A stretch of 64,000 nt of DNA from Granulosicoccus sp964594905 (GCA_964594905.1 CAZQOI010000008.1:1-64000), one strand, 5' to 3'; shown: positions 34,311-44,168, counted from the first letter of the stretch. The notes: generated by a model from the sequence alone, not told the origin. A program made the numbers and translations.

Positions 34311-35824
34311 GATGCTTCTCCGTCTAAAAATTCCGGCCGTTTTTCAATTCCACTTGTTGCCATGGCGACTGCCCGAAATATCGCTCGAGCCTTGGCCTGA
34401 GTTTCCAACCACTCGCTATCAGGGTCGGAATCGTAGACGATACCGGCGCCTGCTTGAATGCTGAGTTCACCGTTCTTGACAACCGCAGTACGAATTGCAA
34501 TTGCCGTGTCCATGTTTCCGTTCCAGGATAGATAACCGACGGCCCCTGAGTACACACCACGTTTTACTGGCTCAAGCTCCTGAATGATTTCCATTGCTCG
34601 AACCTTTGGCGCACCTGACAAAGTACCCGCAGGAAAGGTTGCTTTAAGTACATCCAGTGGTTGCATACCAGCTTTTAATTTGCCAACGACATTTGAAACG
34701 ATATGCATTACGTGGGAATAGCGTTCAACGCTGTATTTATCGGTGACTTCAACACTCCCAGTCTCGGCAATACGTCCTATATCGTTGCGCCCGAGATCAA
34801 TCAGCATCAGATGCTCTGCCAGCTCCTTCGGATCTTTCAACAAACTTTCTTCATGAGCCTTGTCTTCCGCCTCCGTTGAACCACGCGGCCTTGTACCTGC
34901 CAACGGACGAACGGTCACTTCCCCATCTTCCAGTCGTACCAGGATTTCTGGTGAAGCACCGACAACGTGATGATCACCAAGATTCAGGTAGAACATGTAC
35001 GGTGACGGGTTAAGCGTGCGCAGTGCCCGGTAAAGATCCAGGGGTGGCGCTTCAAATGGGATGGTTTGGCGCTGACTAAGAACCACCTGCATACACTCGC
35101 CAGCTGCTATGTATTCACGAATCTTGGTGACCGCTTTTTTGTAACCTTCTTCGGTAAACCCGCTGACGAAATCCTTTTCACTAACCTTCGTTTGGCTGCT
35201 AGTGGTTTCTCGTTCAGGCATTGGCGCACGAATTTGATCATGTAGTACGGAGAGTCGGTTTAAACCATCAATGCGCGATGCATCACCACTTGCCTCAGCC
35301 AATACGATGATGGTCAACTTGCCACTCAAGTTATCAAAGACAACCAGTTCGTTGGTTACCATCAACAATATATCTGGATTATCGAGTGGATCAGGATGTG
35401 GATTTGCACCAAGTCTTGGTTCGATATAACGCACCGTGTCGTAACCAAAATAACCAACCAGTCCACCGGTAATTCTTGGCAGGCCGGCAATATTCGGTAC
35501 GCAGAACTGAGATTGGTATTCGGCAATCCAGTCCAGGGGCTGATCGACTTTAAGCGCTTCGATCTCCTCACCGTCATGTTCGATGGAAATGTCGTTACCA
35601 CGAATTCTTATGACAGTTCGGCTCGGCAGACCGATGATCGAGTAACGTCCCCATTTCTCACCACCTTGCACCGATTCGAGCAGAAAAGAATACGGCAGGT
35701 CGGCGCATTTCAAAAAGCATGACAAGGGATTGTCAAGATCAGCGATCAGCTCGACGGACAAAGGAATTCGGGTGTAACCCTCGGCGCTATAGCGCTCGAA
35801 GTCGTGTGCATTCATATCAGGCAA
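34307..35824 (-). CDS. trpE: Anthranilate synthase component I
   Basis: TrpE makes anthranilate from chorismate. The 505-residue enzyme has the N-terminal regulatory LLES motif (YSFLLESVQGGEKWGRYS), which binds the feedback inhibitor tryptophan. The chorismate-binding C-terminal half has LAGTRPRGSTEAED, LIDLGRNDIGRI, ATFPAGTLSGAPKVRAME and GAVGYLSWNGNMDTAIAIRT. It is first in the trpEGDC operon. I saw no trp leader peptide with clustered Trp codons upstream. Confidence 0.97.
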   Translation of the reverse strand: MPDMNAHDFERYSAEGYTRIPLSVELIADLDNPLSCFLKCADLPYSFLLESVQGGEKWGRYSIIGLPSRTVIRIRGNDISIEHDGEEIEALKVDQPLDWIAEYQSQFCVPNIAGLPRITGGLVGYFGYDTVRYIEPRLGANPHPDPLDNPDILLMVTNELVVFDNLSGKLTIIVLAEASGDASRIDGLNRLSVLHDQIRAPMPERETTSSQTKVSEKDFVSGFTEEGYKKAVTKIREYIAAGECMQVVLSQRQTIPFEAPPLDLYRALRTLNPSPYMFYLNLGDHHVVGASPEILVRLEDGEVTVRPLAGTRPRGSTEAEDKAHEESLLKDPKELAEHLMLIDLGRNDIGRIAETGSVEVTDKYSVERYSHVMHIVSNVVGKLKAGMQPLDVLKATFPAGTLSGAPKVRAMEIIQELEPVKRGVYSGAVGYLSWNGNMDTAIAIRTAVVKNGELSIQAGAGIVYDSDPDSEWLETQAKARAIFRAVAMATSGIEKRPEFLDGEAS

Positions 35825-35951
35825 TTCTCAATAAAACAGGGCTTTTGGGGTGAGGCCGATGGGATCGTACGGCCAGACGATGCGGTCGATCAGCTTCGCC
35901 AGCGCCAGTCTTGAATTGAGAAAATGTTGCACATGACGCGATATTGCCGAC

Positions 35952-35979
35952 TTGCGTCCAGCTCGTCAAGGGGTATCCT
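35952..35979 (+). promoter_or_regulatory. Possible sigma-70 promoter of the fumarase gene
   Basis: TTGCGT (35952-35957) and TATCCT (35974-35979) are separated by 16 bases and lie 43 bp before the fumarase ATG. The -10 match is moderate. The 198-bp divergent region also serves trpE on the other strand. Confidence 0.4.
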
Positions 35980-36022
35980 TATGCAATGATTGGCCGAGCA
36001 CAATAAAGAGTACGTCTAAAAA

Positions 36023-37555
36023 ATGACCACTATCAAACAAGACGATCTGATCGACAGTGTTACTGACGCCTTGCAATTCATGTCCTGCTACCACCCAAAG
36101 GACTACATTGACGCTGTTTACGCGGCTTGGCAACGTGAAGAATCAAAAGCCGCGCGCGATGCAATGGCGCAGATTCTGGTCAATTCACGCATGTGCGCAA
36201 TGGGTAAGCGCCCTATCTGTCAGGACACGGGCATTGTGACCGTCTTCGTCAAGGTGGGCATGAATGTGCAGTGGGACGCTGACCTCAGCCTTAGCGACAT
36301 GATCAACGAAGGCGTGAGGCGTGCCTACACAGACCCGGACAATACGCTGCGCGCATCCATCCTCGACGACCCTGCTGGAAAACGAAAAAACACGGGTGAC
36401 AATACGCCTGCCGTAATCCACACCGAAATTGTTAAAGGTGACAAGGTATCAATCGAGATTGCTGCCAAGGGTGGTGGCTCCGAGAACAAGTCAAAGCTTG
36501 CGATGCTTAATCCAAGCGACAGCATTGTTGATTGGGTAGTTAAAACCGTTCCGACCATGGGTGCAGGTTGGTGCCCACCCGGCATGCTTGGCATCGGTAT
36601 AGGCGGTACCTCGGAAAAAGCAGCAGTGTTGGCGAAGCAATCGTTGATGGAACCGGTCAATATCCAGGAGCTTAAGGATCGTGGGCCACAGACACGTGCT
36701 GAAGAGTTAAGGCTCGAAATATTTGAAGCGGTCAATGCGCTGGGTATCGGTGCTCAGGGTCTGGGTGGATTGACGACAGTCGTAGATGTAAAGATTCTGG
36801 ATTACCCAACACATGCAGCATCCCTACCGATTGCAATGATTCCGAATTGCGCGGCAACCCGTCACGCACATTTTAAGCTCGATGGCAGCGGGCCCGCCTT
36901 TCAAACACCACCTTCAATCGATGATTGGCCCGATGTCACCTGGGATGCGGGTGACGATTCACGAAGAGTGAATCTAGATACCGTAACCGCCGAGGACGTC
37001 AAAACCTGGAAACCGGGTGAAACACTGCTGCTATCAGGCACCATGTTGACCGGTCGCGATGCAGCACATAAACGCATTCAAAGACTTCTTGAATCAGGTG
37101 AAGAGCTGCCTGAAGGCATCGACTTCAATGGCAAGTTCATTTACTACGTCGGTCCCGTTGATGCGGTTAGAGATGAGGTTGTTGGACCAGCAGGACCTAC
37201 CACCGCAACGCGCATGGATGGTTTTACCGAAATGATGCTGGACAAGTTTGGCTTGCTTGGCATGATCGGCAAAGCCGAACGTGGAGATACCGGTATCGAC
37301 GCCATCAAAAAACATGGTGCCGTTTACTTGATGGCTGTAGGCGGCGCTGCCTATCTTGTCTCCAAAGCTATAAAACAATCGCGCATTGTTGCGTTTGAAG
37401 AATTAGGCATGGAGGCAATCCACGAATTTGTTGTTGAAGACATGCCGGTAACCGTTGCTGTTGATAGCAAAGGTGGAGCGGTGCACCGCACTGGTCCTGC
37501 AGAATGGCGGGAAAAAATCGCCAATGGAAGCGTGCAACCCATTTACTTCAAGTGA
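36023..37555 (+). CDS. fumA: Class I (iron-sulfur) fumarate hydratase
   Basis: The 510-residue enzyme interconverts fumarate and malate in the TCA cycle and is of the oxygen-sensitive [4Fe-4S] class I type. The N-terminal alpha-like part has KRPICQDTGIVTVFVK with one cluster Cys, AKGGGSENKSK, and GAGWCPPGMLGIGIGGT with a second Cys. The C-terminal beta-like part has LLSGTMLTGRDAAHKR, GPAGPTTATRMD and GGAAYLVSKAIKQS. The symbol denotes the family; FumA and FumB cannot be separated by sequence here. No class II fumarase is in the window. Confidence 0.95.
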   Translation: MTTIKQDDLIDSVTDALQFMSCYHPKDYIDAVYAAWQREESKAARDAMAQILVNSRMCAMGKRPICQDTGIVTVFVKVGMNVQWDADLSLSDMINEGVRRAYTDPDNTLRASILDDPAGKRKNTGDNTPAVIHTEIVKGDKVSIEIAAKGGGSENKSKLAMLNPSDSIVDWVVKTVPTMGAGWCPPGMLGIGIGGTSEKAAVLAKQSLMEPVNIQELKDRGPQTRAEELRLEIFEAVNALGIGAQGLGGLTTVVDVKILDYPTHAASLPIAMIPNCAATRHAHFKLDGSGPAFQTPPSIDDWPDVTWDAGDDSRRVNLDTVTAEDVKTWKPGETLLLSGTMLTGRDAAHKRIQRLLESGEELPEGIDFNGKFIYYVGPVDAVRDEVVGPAGPTTATRMDGFTEMMLDKFGLLGMIGKAERGDTGIDAIKKHGAVYLMAVGGAAYLVSKAIKQSRIVAFEELGMEAIHEFVVEDMPVTVAVDSKGGAVHRTGPAEWREKIANGSVQPIYFK

Positions 37556-37569
37556 TTAATAACAATCAA

Positions 37570-37890
37570 ATGTTTAAGCACCTGGCTGTTATTTTTGTCG
37601 TTGCATTGTTATCCGCCTGCGCTGCAAGTGGTGGTGGATCGCCTTCGAATGCGGAATCGCGAACCCGTTCTGATGTGTGCAAAAGCGGCGATATCGAAAT
37701 TACATCGCGATCACAATGTTTACTGGATGATGCCGCTTGTTATCAACTGAATGATGGCGGATGGTGCACCGGCGAACGCGGCAACTCCTGTCCTAGCGGT
37801 TCCAAACCATTGCCAGCGGGTAGTCAATGCCCTGCGGGCGCTCGCTGCTTCGCGTTGGCTGAGTCACTGAACTGTTACATTGGTGGCTAG
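37570..37890 (+). CDS. Small cysteine-rich lipoprotein of unknown function
   Basis: The start is ATG 37570, which places a lipoprotein signal at the N-terminus with lipobox LLSAC (Cys17). The mature protein of about 90 residues contains eight further cysteines (37, 50, 57, 66, 74, 87, 93, 102), enough for four disulfide bonds, in a Gly/Ser/Pro-rich frame. No family was recognised. It lies 15 bp after the fumarase stop on the same strand. It is likely periplasmic or outer-membrane anchored and disulfide stabilised. Confidence 0.75.
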   Translation: MFKHLAVIFVVALLSACAASGGGSPSNAESRTRSDVCKSGDIEITSRSQCLLDDAACYQLNDGGWCTGERGNSCPSGSKPLPAGSQCPAGARCFALAESLNCYIGG

Positions 37891-37985
37891 AGTTTCACAT
37901 CGTTGAGACCGACAAGGCGCATACCTATCAGCCAATCAGGTTTTGCGCCGATATAACAGGGGTAACCACGTGTTGATTCGACTCA

Positions 37986-39278
37986 ATGGCGCCCGCCCCT
38001 GGCACAAGCAATACCAGCACCGTTCATCTTCCGCCAATAGCGGCCGACGTCAATGTGCTGCAGCGCACAGAATCTCACGAACTCAGTAAAGCGTGGGCCT
38101 GGTGGCATACTCTGCTCACCAAAGCGGCTGACACCCATATTCAGTCCCTGCATATTGAACCCGAACATGATCACTATCGTTTGCGCAGTCGCGGCGTAGC
38201 AAACTTCGATGAAGAATTACTCCGTTCAACTGATGAACTGATAAGCGCACTTAGAGTTCTCGTTGAACGTCTATGGGATGTTGAAATACCGGCCAAAGCA
38301 CGAACACGGCAGTTTTTGAAACTTCAACGCGACAAGACGACACTGATTGTCAGTGTTGACTGTATTGAGACCAGCTCTGGGTCAAGTTTCTTTTTCTCCT
38401 TGATTGTTAACCCAGATTATCGACCAACACTCGACGAGTTAGGTTTTGAGCGTAAGCAGCTAGGGAAAGTCCGTGAATTGCTCAATGATGCCAGTGGGAT
38501 GTTGCTGGTATTGGGCAGTGATCCACTGGCAAGGGCCGCTGTGATTCGCGCGATGGCGCAGGACCTCAATTCACCGGATCGTAAAATCATTGCTGCGGAA
38601 TCATTGGTACATCCTTATTTACCTCGAATCAATCAGGTAATTTATCCAGGCAGCGATCACTGTGAGTCGCTAAGCAGCAAGCATTGGCAACGCGCAGTGA
38701 AAATGGACGCAGATGCAGTGGTTACTGTTAATCCTCTGCCAGCAGTTGATCGCGCGCAACTGTATCAATTTGACCAATACGTCATCAGTTGTATGTCCGG
38801 TATCGACTCCAAGGTATCGATTCACCAGCTGTTATCCGATGGCGCGACCCCTCAGTGGATTGCTACAAGCTTACAAGCTATTGTGGTTCAGCATCGAGTA
38901 AGGACGCTGTGTCAGAGTTGCTTCCGAACGAGTAATCCAAATGATGAAGAATCTGCATGGATAAGTGGCATTCAGCCTCGTATAAGCGATAACTTCTCAG
39001 ATTGGCTAACCGTGAATATGGAAAGATCCTACATCGTATCGCCCGGATGCAGTGAATGCCATCAAACGGGTATTGCAGGATTCAAGAATGTATTCCAGAT
39101 CATTGAACCATCAGCTGATACCCGTGAAAACTTGTTGAATGGGAATATCAAAGCCGCTTTGGCGACGCTTGATAGGTCATTGAATTTAGACAAGCGCTTA
39201 CTTAAGCTTGCTGCTGATGGTGAGATCAGTATCAACGAGGCAATGCGCGTCGCAGACCGTAGCCGTACAGTTTACTGA
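37986..39278 (+). CDS. Degenerate GspE/PilB-like secretion ATPase (pseudo-ATPase)
   Basis: The 430-residue protein has the layout of a type II secretion/type IV pilus assembly ATPase core: an N2-like domain (about 40-140), a RecA-like domain, and a tetracysteine zinc motif with C309-x2-C312 and C355-x2-C358. The tail GCSECHQTGIAGFKNVFQII is typical of GspE. The active site is lost. The position of Walker A reads VLGSDPLARAAV (175-186) with no GKT. Walker B reads KMDADAVVTV without the acidic residues of VGEIRD. The His box (normally STLHTND) reads SCMSGID. It therefore probably cannot hydrolyse ATP and may be a structural or regulatory partner. It ends 3 bp from convergent kpsS. Confidence 0.75.
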   Translation: MAPAPGTSNTSTVHLPPIAADVNVLQRTESHELSKAWAWWHTLLTKAADTHIQSLHIEPEHDHYRLRSRGVANFDEELLRSTDELISALRVLVERLWDVEIPAKARTRQFLKLQRDKTTLIVSVDCIETSSGSSFFFSLIVNPDYRPTLDELGFERKQLGKVRELLNDASGMLLVLGSDPLARAAVIRAMAQDLNSPDRKIIAAESLVHPYLPRINQVIYPGSDHCESLSSKHWQRAVKMDADAVVTVNPLPAVDRAQLYQFDQYVISCMSGIDSKVSIHQLLSDGATPQWIATSLQAIVVQHRVRTLCQSCFRTSNPNDEESAWISGIQPRISDNFSDWLTVNMERSYIVSPGCSECHQTGIAGFKNVFQIIEPSADTRENLLNGNIKAALATLDRSLNLDKRLLKLAADGEISINEAMRVADRSRTVY

Positions 39279-39281
39279 GTA

Positions 39282-40655
39282 TTACGCTGCTTCCGCATCG
39301 TCATCATTGGACGATGATTGTAAATCGTGTGAAAGACCACCAACTAAACGTAGCCTTGGTAGTGCTACATTTTCTGTTGATTCATCAAATGTATGTTGCG
39401 CAGAGAGTTGATCAGACCAGATTATTCCTGCAGCGCTGTCGTTACTGAGTGGGCGATACAGATTGCCATTGAGCTGGTTACGTAAAATCAGAAACTTACG
39501 GTAGTTTTGATAAGCCGACTCGTCAACCGAACCTGGATTGGACCAGAATTTATCAAGCGGTAGCTGAGAGGTAAGCCCTGGAAGGTTATAGACAGCTTTC
39601 CCAAGCGTTTTTACTGGTGTGCCATGAAACAGTGATGACATACCAACTGTGCTGTTGATCAAAACCGAACCTTCAGCGTGTTTCAACAAAGTCGGTAAGC
39701 ATACATCGTGTACATAGAACACTCGCCCCTGTAAACCAAGCTCTCCAACCAAATTGGCGATCAGCACGGTATAGTCCGTATAGCCTCGGTCCAGCGGATG
39801 ATGTTTGAGTACGATCGCTTTATTTTCGGGTGCGTTCTCCGCAAAGGAGGCAAGCACATCTCCAATAAAGTGTTCGATTGAATTGTAGTCAGAGTGCACC
39901 ATTACCTGCATATCGCAATGCACTTGCAGAGGACAGAGAAAATAATTCTTGTCAAACTGCGAAACAATATCTTTGATCATGTTTCGCTCGCGACGGGTAT
40001 AACGCCATTTGCGTATCCCTGAGCGAATCCATATTGAACCTTCTGAAAACCAACCGAATGGTCGATGATGTTGATATTTTTTGAACAATGAGCCGTAGAA
40101 TGAACTAGCCCAGTAGTAAATCATTGAATACAAGGCCGCGGTTATAAACACACGTTTTGTGGATAAGATCTTGTCCGGTAAATTATGTGCCTCGGCACTA
40201 AACGGGGTTACACCGTCAAGCATGCTTGAATTACCGTTAACTCCACCCTCTTCAAGCGTAATGTAGTTAGGGCGTATATAACCTTCTTCGAAAACGAAAA
40301 CTCGCACGCCATGTCGGGCCGCTACAGTCTTGGCAACGCGGTGATAAACACGGCAGTCACCAAACAGATAGAACCGCCCTATTTCCTTATTGACAACCAA
40401 GCGTTCGAGATAGGCTTCCCATTCGCTGATTTCACCAGTGAAATCAACAGATTGAGGGCGCTTGTAGAAAAACTTGTCGCCGCCATTGAAATTGACCTTG
40501 AAGACATTGAATCCACGAGATTCGAGATCATCGCCAAATCGGCTGAAAAAAGGACCCACTGGACCCTGTAACAACAACACCGACCGTCGTGTCGAAACCG
40601 ATTGTCGTGTCGGAAGCTCAGCAATATTGTTGTTGGTATTTTTATCTAGCTGCAT
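39282..40655 (-). CDS. kpsS: Capsule polysaccharide synthesis protein KpsS-like
   Basis: The 457-residue protein is a single-domain Capsule_synth (PF05159-type) protein. Evidence is LLLQGPVGPFFSRFGDDL, FNVFKVNFNGGD, the FGDCRVYHRVA motif, VFEEGYIRPNYITLE, and the C-terminal block KHHPLDRGY and INSTVGMSSLFHGTPV. KpsS adds the first beta-linked Kdo to phosphatidylglycerol to start the lipid primer of group 2 capsules. It is longer than E. coli KpsS (about 389) through a Ser/Asp-rich C-terminal tail. It is encoded apart from kpsC (48600-50759), whereas the two are adjacent in E. coli. Confidence 0.9.
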   Translation of the reverse strand: MQLDKNTNNNIAELPTRQSVSTRRSVLLLQGPVGPFFSRFGDDLESRGFNVFKVNFNGGDKFFYKRPQSVDFTGEISEWEAYLERLVVNKEIGRFYLFGDCRVYHRVAKTVAARHGVRVFVFEEGYIRPNYITLEEGGVNGNSSMLDGVTPFSAEAHNLPDKILSTKRVFITAALYSMIYYWASSFYGSLFKKYQHHRPFGWFSEGSIWIRSGIRKWRYTRRERNMIKDIVSQFDKNYFLCPLQVHCDMQVMVHSDYNSIEHFIGDVLASFAENAPENKAIVLKHHPLDRGYTDYTVLIANLVGELGLQGRVFYVHDVCLPTLLKHAEGSVLINSTVGMSSLFHGTPVKTLGKAVYNLPGLTSQLPLDKFWSNPGSVDESAYQNYRKFLILRNQLNGNLYRPLSNDSAAGIIWSDQLSAQHTFDESTENVALPRLRLVGGLSHDLQSSSNDDDAEAA

Positions 40656-40757
40656 TCTTGTTGCTCTTGCAGGTAATACATTGCACCTGCCTGTGTAGCC
40701 TTGTTATCGGCAGCTGCTCACACTTCTGTAGGTTATTCATACCCATAGTTAGTCGAA

Positions 40758-41705
40758 TCAAGCTGCTCTGGCTAACACTGCATCCACCACCTCAGAATCG
40801 TGGTTAGTGTCAAATTTCCGTCCAAACAGGTCATCTGAGGCGTCAATCTCCGCCCAATCACCCATATCAAACACCTTGACCCGAGGCACCGGTCCAGGGC
40901 GCAAAATCAGTCGCCCATACTCTTTGCTAGTTTGCTCTCGGAACGGCGAATTCTTGATATAGGTCTGAAAGTAACATTCGTCTGGAATGAAAGTGGTCCG
41001 GACGACATCGAAAAGCTCATAGGCAAATGGATCCTCACGCATATGCTCAAGCATGGTGCGATTCAGGTTGAACCAGTTAGCACCCAAATGAAACGCATGG
41101 CGGGAAAAGAAATCCTGACGGCGGCGCAATAGCAGTGGGTCGCAGGTACCTACATAGACTTCGCCTTTCTCACCGACTTCAGTTACGTCGACCAACCACC
41201 TTACTGCCGTCATTGCTTTCGGATGAATAGTGCCAGGTTTGCCAAAAATTTTGGTGTGACCACGATCGCCCCATTGACGTACTTCCTGTGTAGGGTTAAA
41301 TATCTCGTGATCTTCCACGCGTTCAGGCTTGTGCTCAACGGCGCGTATATAGCTGATGTTGTCATCAAGCCCAGTTGCGAGTCTTGTTTTGATCGCATCC
41401 GGTGACTGCAATGGCAAGTCTTGTCCACTCAGGGTAACGTAATAGTCCCAGCGCTTATCTGCATCAAGTAGATAAAAAGCACCACGAATGGTTTTGCGCA
41501 AAGTTCCAGCACCACCCCAACCTATATTCTTGTCATGGTTGATATGGACATTCTCACGCGATATAAAACGCTCTATGGCCGTCGTGTTTGGAGACTTACC
41601 GTCATCAACGTCAATAAGAAACACATCATCAGCGCTATAGAGCGCATCCAATAGCTTTGCCACTTGCGGAAAGTTATCGTGGCAGAGGATGTGATAGGCA
41701 ATCAC
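40758..41705 (-). CDS. GT14 family glycosyltransferase (core-2/I-branching-like), copy 1
   Basis: The 315-residue protein (GTG start) is a Branch-domain GT14 enzyme. Evidence is IAYHILCHDNFPQV, DDVFLIDVDDG, NIGWGGAGTLRKTI, YYVTLSGQDLPLQSPD, and the late PDECYFQTYI with the conserved acidic residues. In animals GT14 holds beta-1,6-GlcNAc branching enzymes and peptide O-xylosyltransferases; bacterial members act on surface glycans. It is closely similar throughout to the protein at 56169-57125, so the two arose by duplication. It lies about 100 bp upstream of kpsS on the same strand and is divergent from the sulfatase. The donor could be UDP-xylose or UDP-GlcNAc; this is inference. Confidence 0.88.
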   Translation of the reverse strand: MIAYHILCHDNFPQVAKLLDALYSADDVFLIDVDDGKSPNTTAIERFISRENVHINHDKNIGWGGAGTLRKTIRGAFYLLDADKRWDYYVTLSGQDLPLQSPDAIKTRLATGLDDNISYIRAVEHKPERVEDHEIFNPTQEVRQWGDRGHTKIFGKPGTIHPKAMTAVRWLVDVTEVGEKGEVYVGTCDPLLLRRRQDFFSRHAFHLGANWFNLNRTMLEHMREDPFAYELFDVVRTTFIPDECYFQTYIKNSPFREQTSKEYGRLILRPGPVPRVKVFDMGDWAEIDASDDLFGRKFDTNHDSEVVDAVLARAA

Positions 41706-41840
41706 GTGGCGTGATCCAAAGAGTCGAATTGCAGTGGAAATACAGAAAACGTGCCACTTACGAATAGCGATGGCACGCTAGTTGCGCCACTGTCAGGGTT
41801 CCAATCAAGACCAAATACCGTGAACACGACACTGCCTAGA

Positions 41841-44168
41841 ATGACCCGACTTCTTCTCGGGAGCCTCGTCCTGCTCAGCGCGTGCTCATCTGGCGAAGAT
41901 CTATCACCCGTTGCGGCAAATCCTGATAAACGGCCCGATATCGTCCTGGTAGTTTCCGATGATATGCGCTGGGATCTGCAAAGCGCCCGCGGTCATGCTT
42001 TTCTGAACACGCCTGCCATGGATGCGCTCGCAAATGAAGGCGCCATGATGGAAAACGCCTTCGTGCCAATGGCACTCTGCTCGCCATCGCGCGGAGCAAT
42101 TCTGACCGGACGTGAGGTTCATCAGGCAAGCACACCAAGAATCCTTTGGAAAAATAATTCATTTCTCACCACGCAAAAAACCTTTGCAGAGAACCTTCAG
42201 GACGCGGGCTACAAGACTGCCTATATTGGGAAATGGCATCTTGGTGACGGTTCCAATCCGAAAAAGGGTTTTGATCACTGGGAGAGTTTTGACTGGCTTG
42301 GAAAGTTTTTTGATCCGGATATTTATATCAATGGTGTAAAAACGCGATATCAAGGATACGTCGATGATGTGCTTGCGCTTAAAGCGAAGAGCTTTATTGA
42401 ACGTAACCGTGATTCAGACCAACCCCTGTTTTTAATGGTAGGACTCAAGGCACCGCATCTGGAATTTGAACACCCAGAGCGTTACAAGAACAGTTTTGAC
42501 GACGTTGATATTCCACAACCCGATACCTATAACGAGGATTTTTCTGTCAGCGGCAAGCTACAGTCAATCAAGGATTGGCTGGGCATGGAAAATTTTCACT
42601 GTGGCCTCAATTGTTTTAATGACAGTTGGAGCCAATACATAAAATTTCACTACCGAGCAATTCTCGGATTGGATGATTCTATCGGCACCATCCGATCAGC
42701 GACCAGTGCCCGTGAAAAGGAAGACAATACACTCTTTATTTACACCAGCGACAACGGCTACAGCCTGGGTGATCACGGCCTGACTGAAAAGCACATGGTT
42801 TATGAGGAACCTATTCGCGTACCGCTATTGGTCGACTTTCCTGGTGCAGAAGATACTGGCAGGCGTTTTACCGAGCTGGTCAGCACGCTCGACATAGCAC
42901 CCACCATACTGGACTATGCCGAGGCTGATATTCCTGCGTATATGTCTGGTTCAAGTATGCGTAAACTGAATGAGAACACTACAAACAACCAATGGCGCCA
43001 AGAGTTGTTCTTGATGTATGAGAAGGCTCAGGCAGCTGTGCGCACCGACGAGTACAAGCTTATCAAGTCACTCGAGGTAGAAGGACACTACGAACTCTAC
43101 GATCTGGTTAACGACCCTAAAGAGACACTCAGCGTTTACGCTGATGCTGCGTATGAATCAGTTCGTCAAGAAATGCGTCGACGTTTGAAAGAAGTCACGA
43201 CCAAAAACAGCTGGACAGCAAGAAAATCGTATCCAATAGGAAGAATTCAAGTATCCAATCCGATACCGACGTCTAACGCTTCAACAATGGCAAGCTTTTA
43301 CTCAAGCTATAGCAGCGAAGAATTTGCGAACCTCGAGCCTAACCCCGCACTCGCCTGGCGTGAGCTATCACGTGATACGACAGATGAAACCAGTAGATTC
43401 CTCCTGCGGGAAGATCCAAACTTAGAGCGTGGTGAGTCGGTGCTTGTCGCGATACCGTTGTCGCGAATGAGCAGCTGGGACCCGTTCATCGAAATTACAG
43501 CGAACAAGATATTCAACAAAAACCTGTTTTTCTCAGGATCGGCATATGTTGACGGCCAGGAAGTTTGGAGTAATCGTACTCAACTGCCATTGAATTATGT
43601 GAATCCACCGCTTTCGGAAAAGGACAATTTAGTCATTCTACAATTTGACGACACTGGCGAACTTTCAATGTCGCTTAGCCTTGAAGCGCCGGAAGATACA
43701 ATCTTCTTACCACTTGAAAATCGTTTGCTGGGCAACGCACCACAACGCTTTTCACAGATTGATAGTTGGCATGGGTCCAATGGAACCACGCTCGCAGAAG
43801 GTTCGGGTGAGCTTATTGTGTCATCTACTAACAATGCCGCGCCAATGGTGGTGACAACAGACAATATTTACTTGAACGAAGCAGCTACTTTGAGCATCAG
43901 CTATCGCGCTGATGCAGATGCTGAGCTTCTCGCCCGTTGGCGCTCGGAATATGCAGAATTTTCCACTGAGAATTCTTTGTCCTCTGCCCTCCTTGGCAAC
44001 TCTAAATCTCAGGTACTTGAAGTTCTCATCGACAGTGTTGACGATATTGACAGCTTGCAGCTGGAAATTTCAGCTGAAGCCAGCAGCCTGATTATCGAGA
44101 ATATCTCGTTGACAACTCTATCAGGCGATGTTGTTCATCAATGGTCTTACCAACCGAATGATACTTGA
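41841..44168 (+). CDS. FGly-type sulfatase, lipoprotein
   Basis: The start is ATG 41841, giving a 775-residue lipoprotein with lipobox VLLSAC (Cys15). Residues 30-470 form a type I (S1) sulfatase domain with VLVVSDDMRW, the sulfatase signature C80-S-P-S-R (Cys to be converted to formylglycine), the downstream IGKWHLGDG, and TSDNGYSLGDHGL as metal ligands. A C-terminal part of about 300 residues is beta-rich and unassigned, possibly carbohydrate-binding. The enzyme would remove sulfate esters from a glycan at the cell surface. An upstream in-frame ATG at 41751 is rejected because the signal would be internal. The 3' end overlaps the convergent G8 gene by 22 bp. Confidence 0.92.
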   Translation: MTRLLLGSLVLLSACSSGEDLSPVAANPDKRPDIVLVVSDDMRWDLQSARGHAFLNTPAMDALANEGAMMENAFVPMALCSPSRGAILTGREVHQASTPRILWKNNSFLTTQKTFAENLQDAGYKTAYIGKWHLGDGSNPKKGFDHWESFDWLGKFFDPDIYINGVKTRYQGYVDDVLALKAKSFIERNRDSDQPLFLMVGLKAPHLEFEHPERYKNSFDDVDIPQPDTYNEDFSVSGKLQSIKDWLGMENFHCGLNCFNDSWSQYIKFHYRAILGLDDSIGTIRSATSAREKEDNTLFIYTSDNGYSLGDHGLTEKHMVYEEPIRVPLLVDFPGAEDTGRRFTELVSTLDIAPTILDYAEADIPAYMSGSSMRKLNENTTNNQWRQELFLMYEKAQAAVRTDEYKLIKSLEVEGHYELYDLVNDPKETLSVYADAAYESVRQEMRRRLKEVTTKNSWTARKSYPIGRIQVSNPIPTSNASTMASFYSSYSSEEFANLEPNPALAWRELSRDTTDETSRFLLREDPNLERGESVLVAIPLSRMSSWDPFIEITANKIFNKNLFFSGSAYVDGQEVWSNRTQLPLNYVNPPLSEKDNLVILQFDDTGELSMSLSLEAPEDTIFLPLENRLLGNAPQRFSQIDSWHGSNGTTLAEGSGELIVSSTNNAAPMVVTTDNIYLNEAATLSISYRADADAELLARWRSEYAEFSTENSLSSALLGNSKSQVLEVLIDSVDDIDSLQLEISAEASSLIIENISLTTLSGDVVHQWSYQPNDT

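Noticed and set aside
35825..36022. trp leader peptide/attenuator before trpE
   Set aside because: No short frame with clustered Trp codons and no terminator/antiterminator pair were seen.
40668..40690. Hairpin GCAGGT...ACCTGC between the GT14 and kpsS genes
   Set aside because: The stem is only six base pairs with a ten-base loop and no T run; it is too weak to call as terminator or operator.
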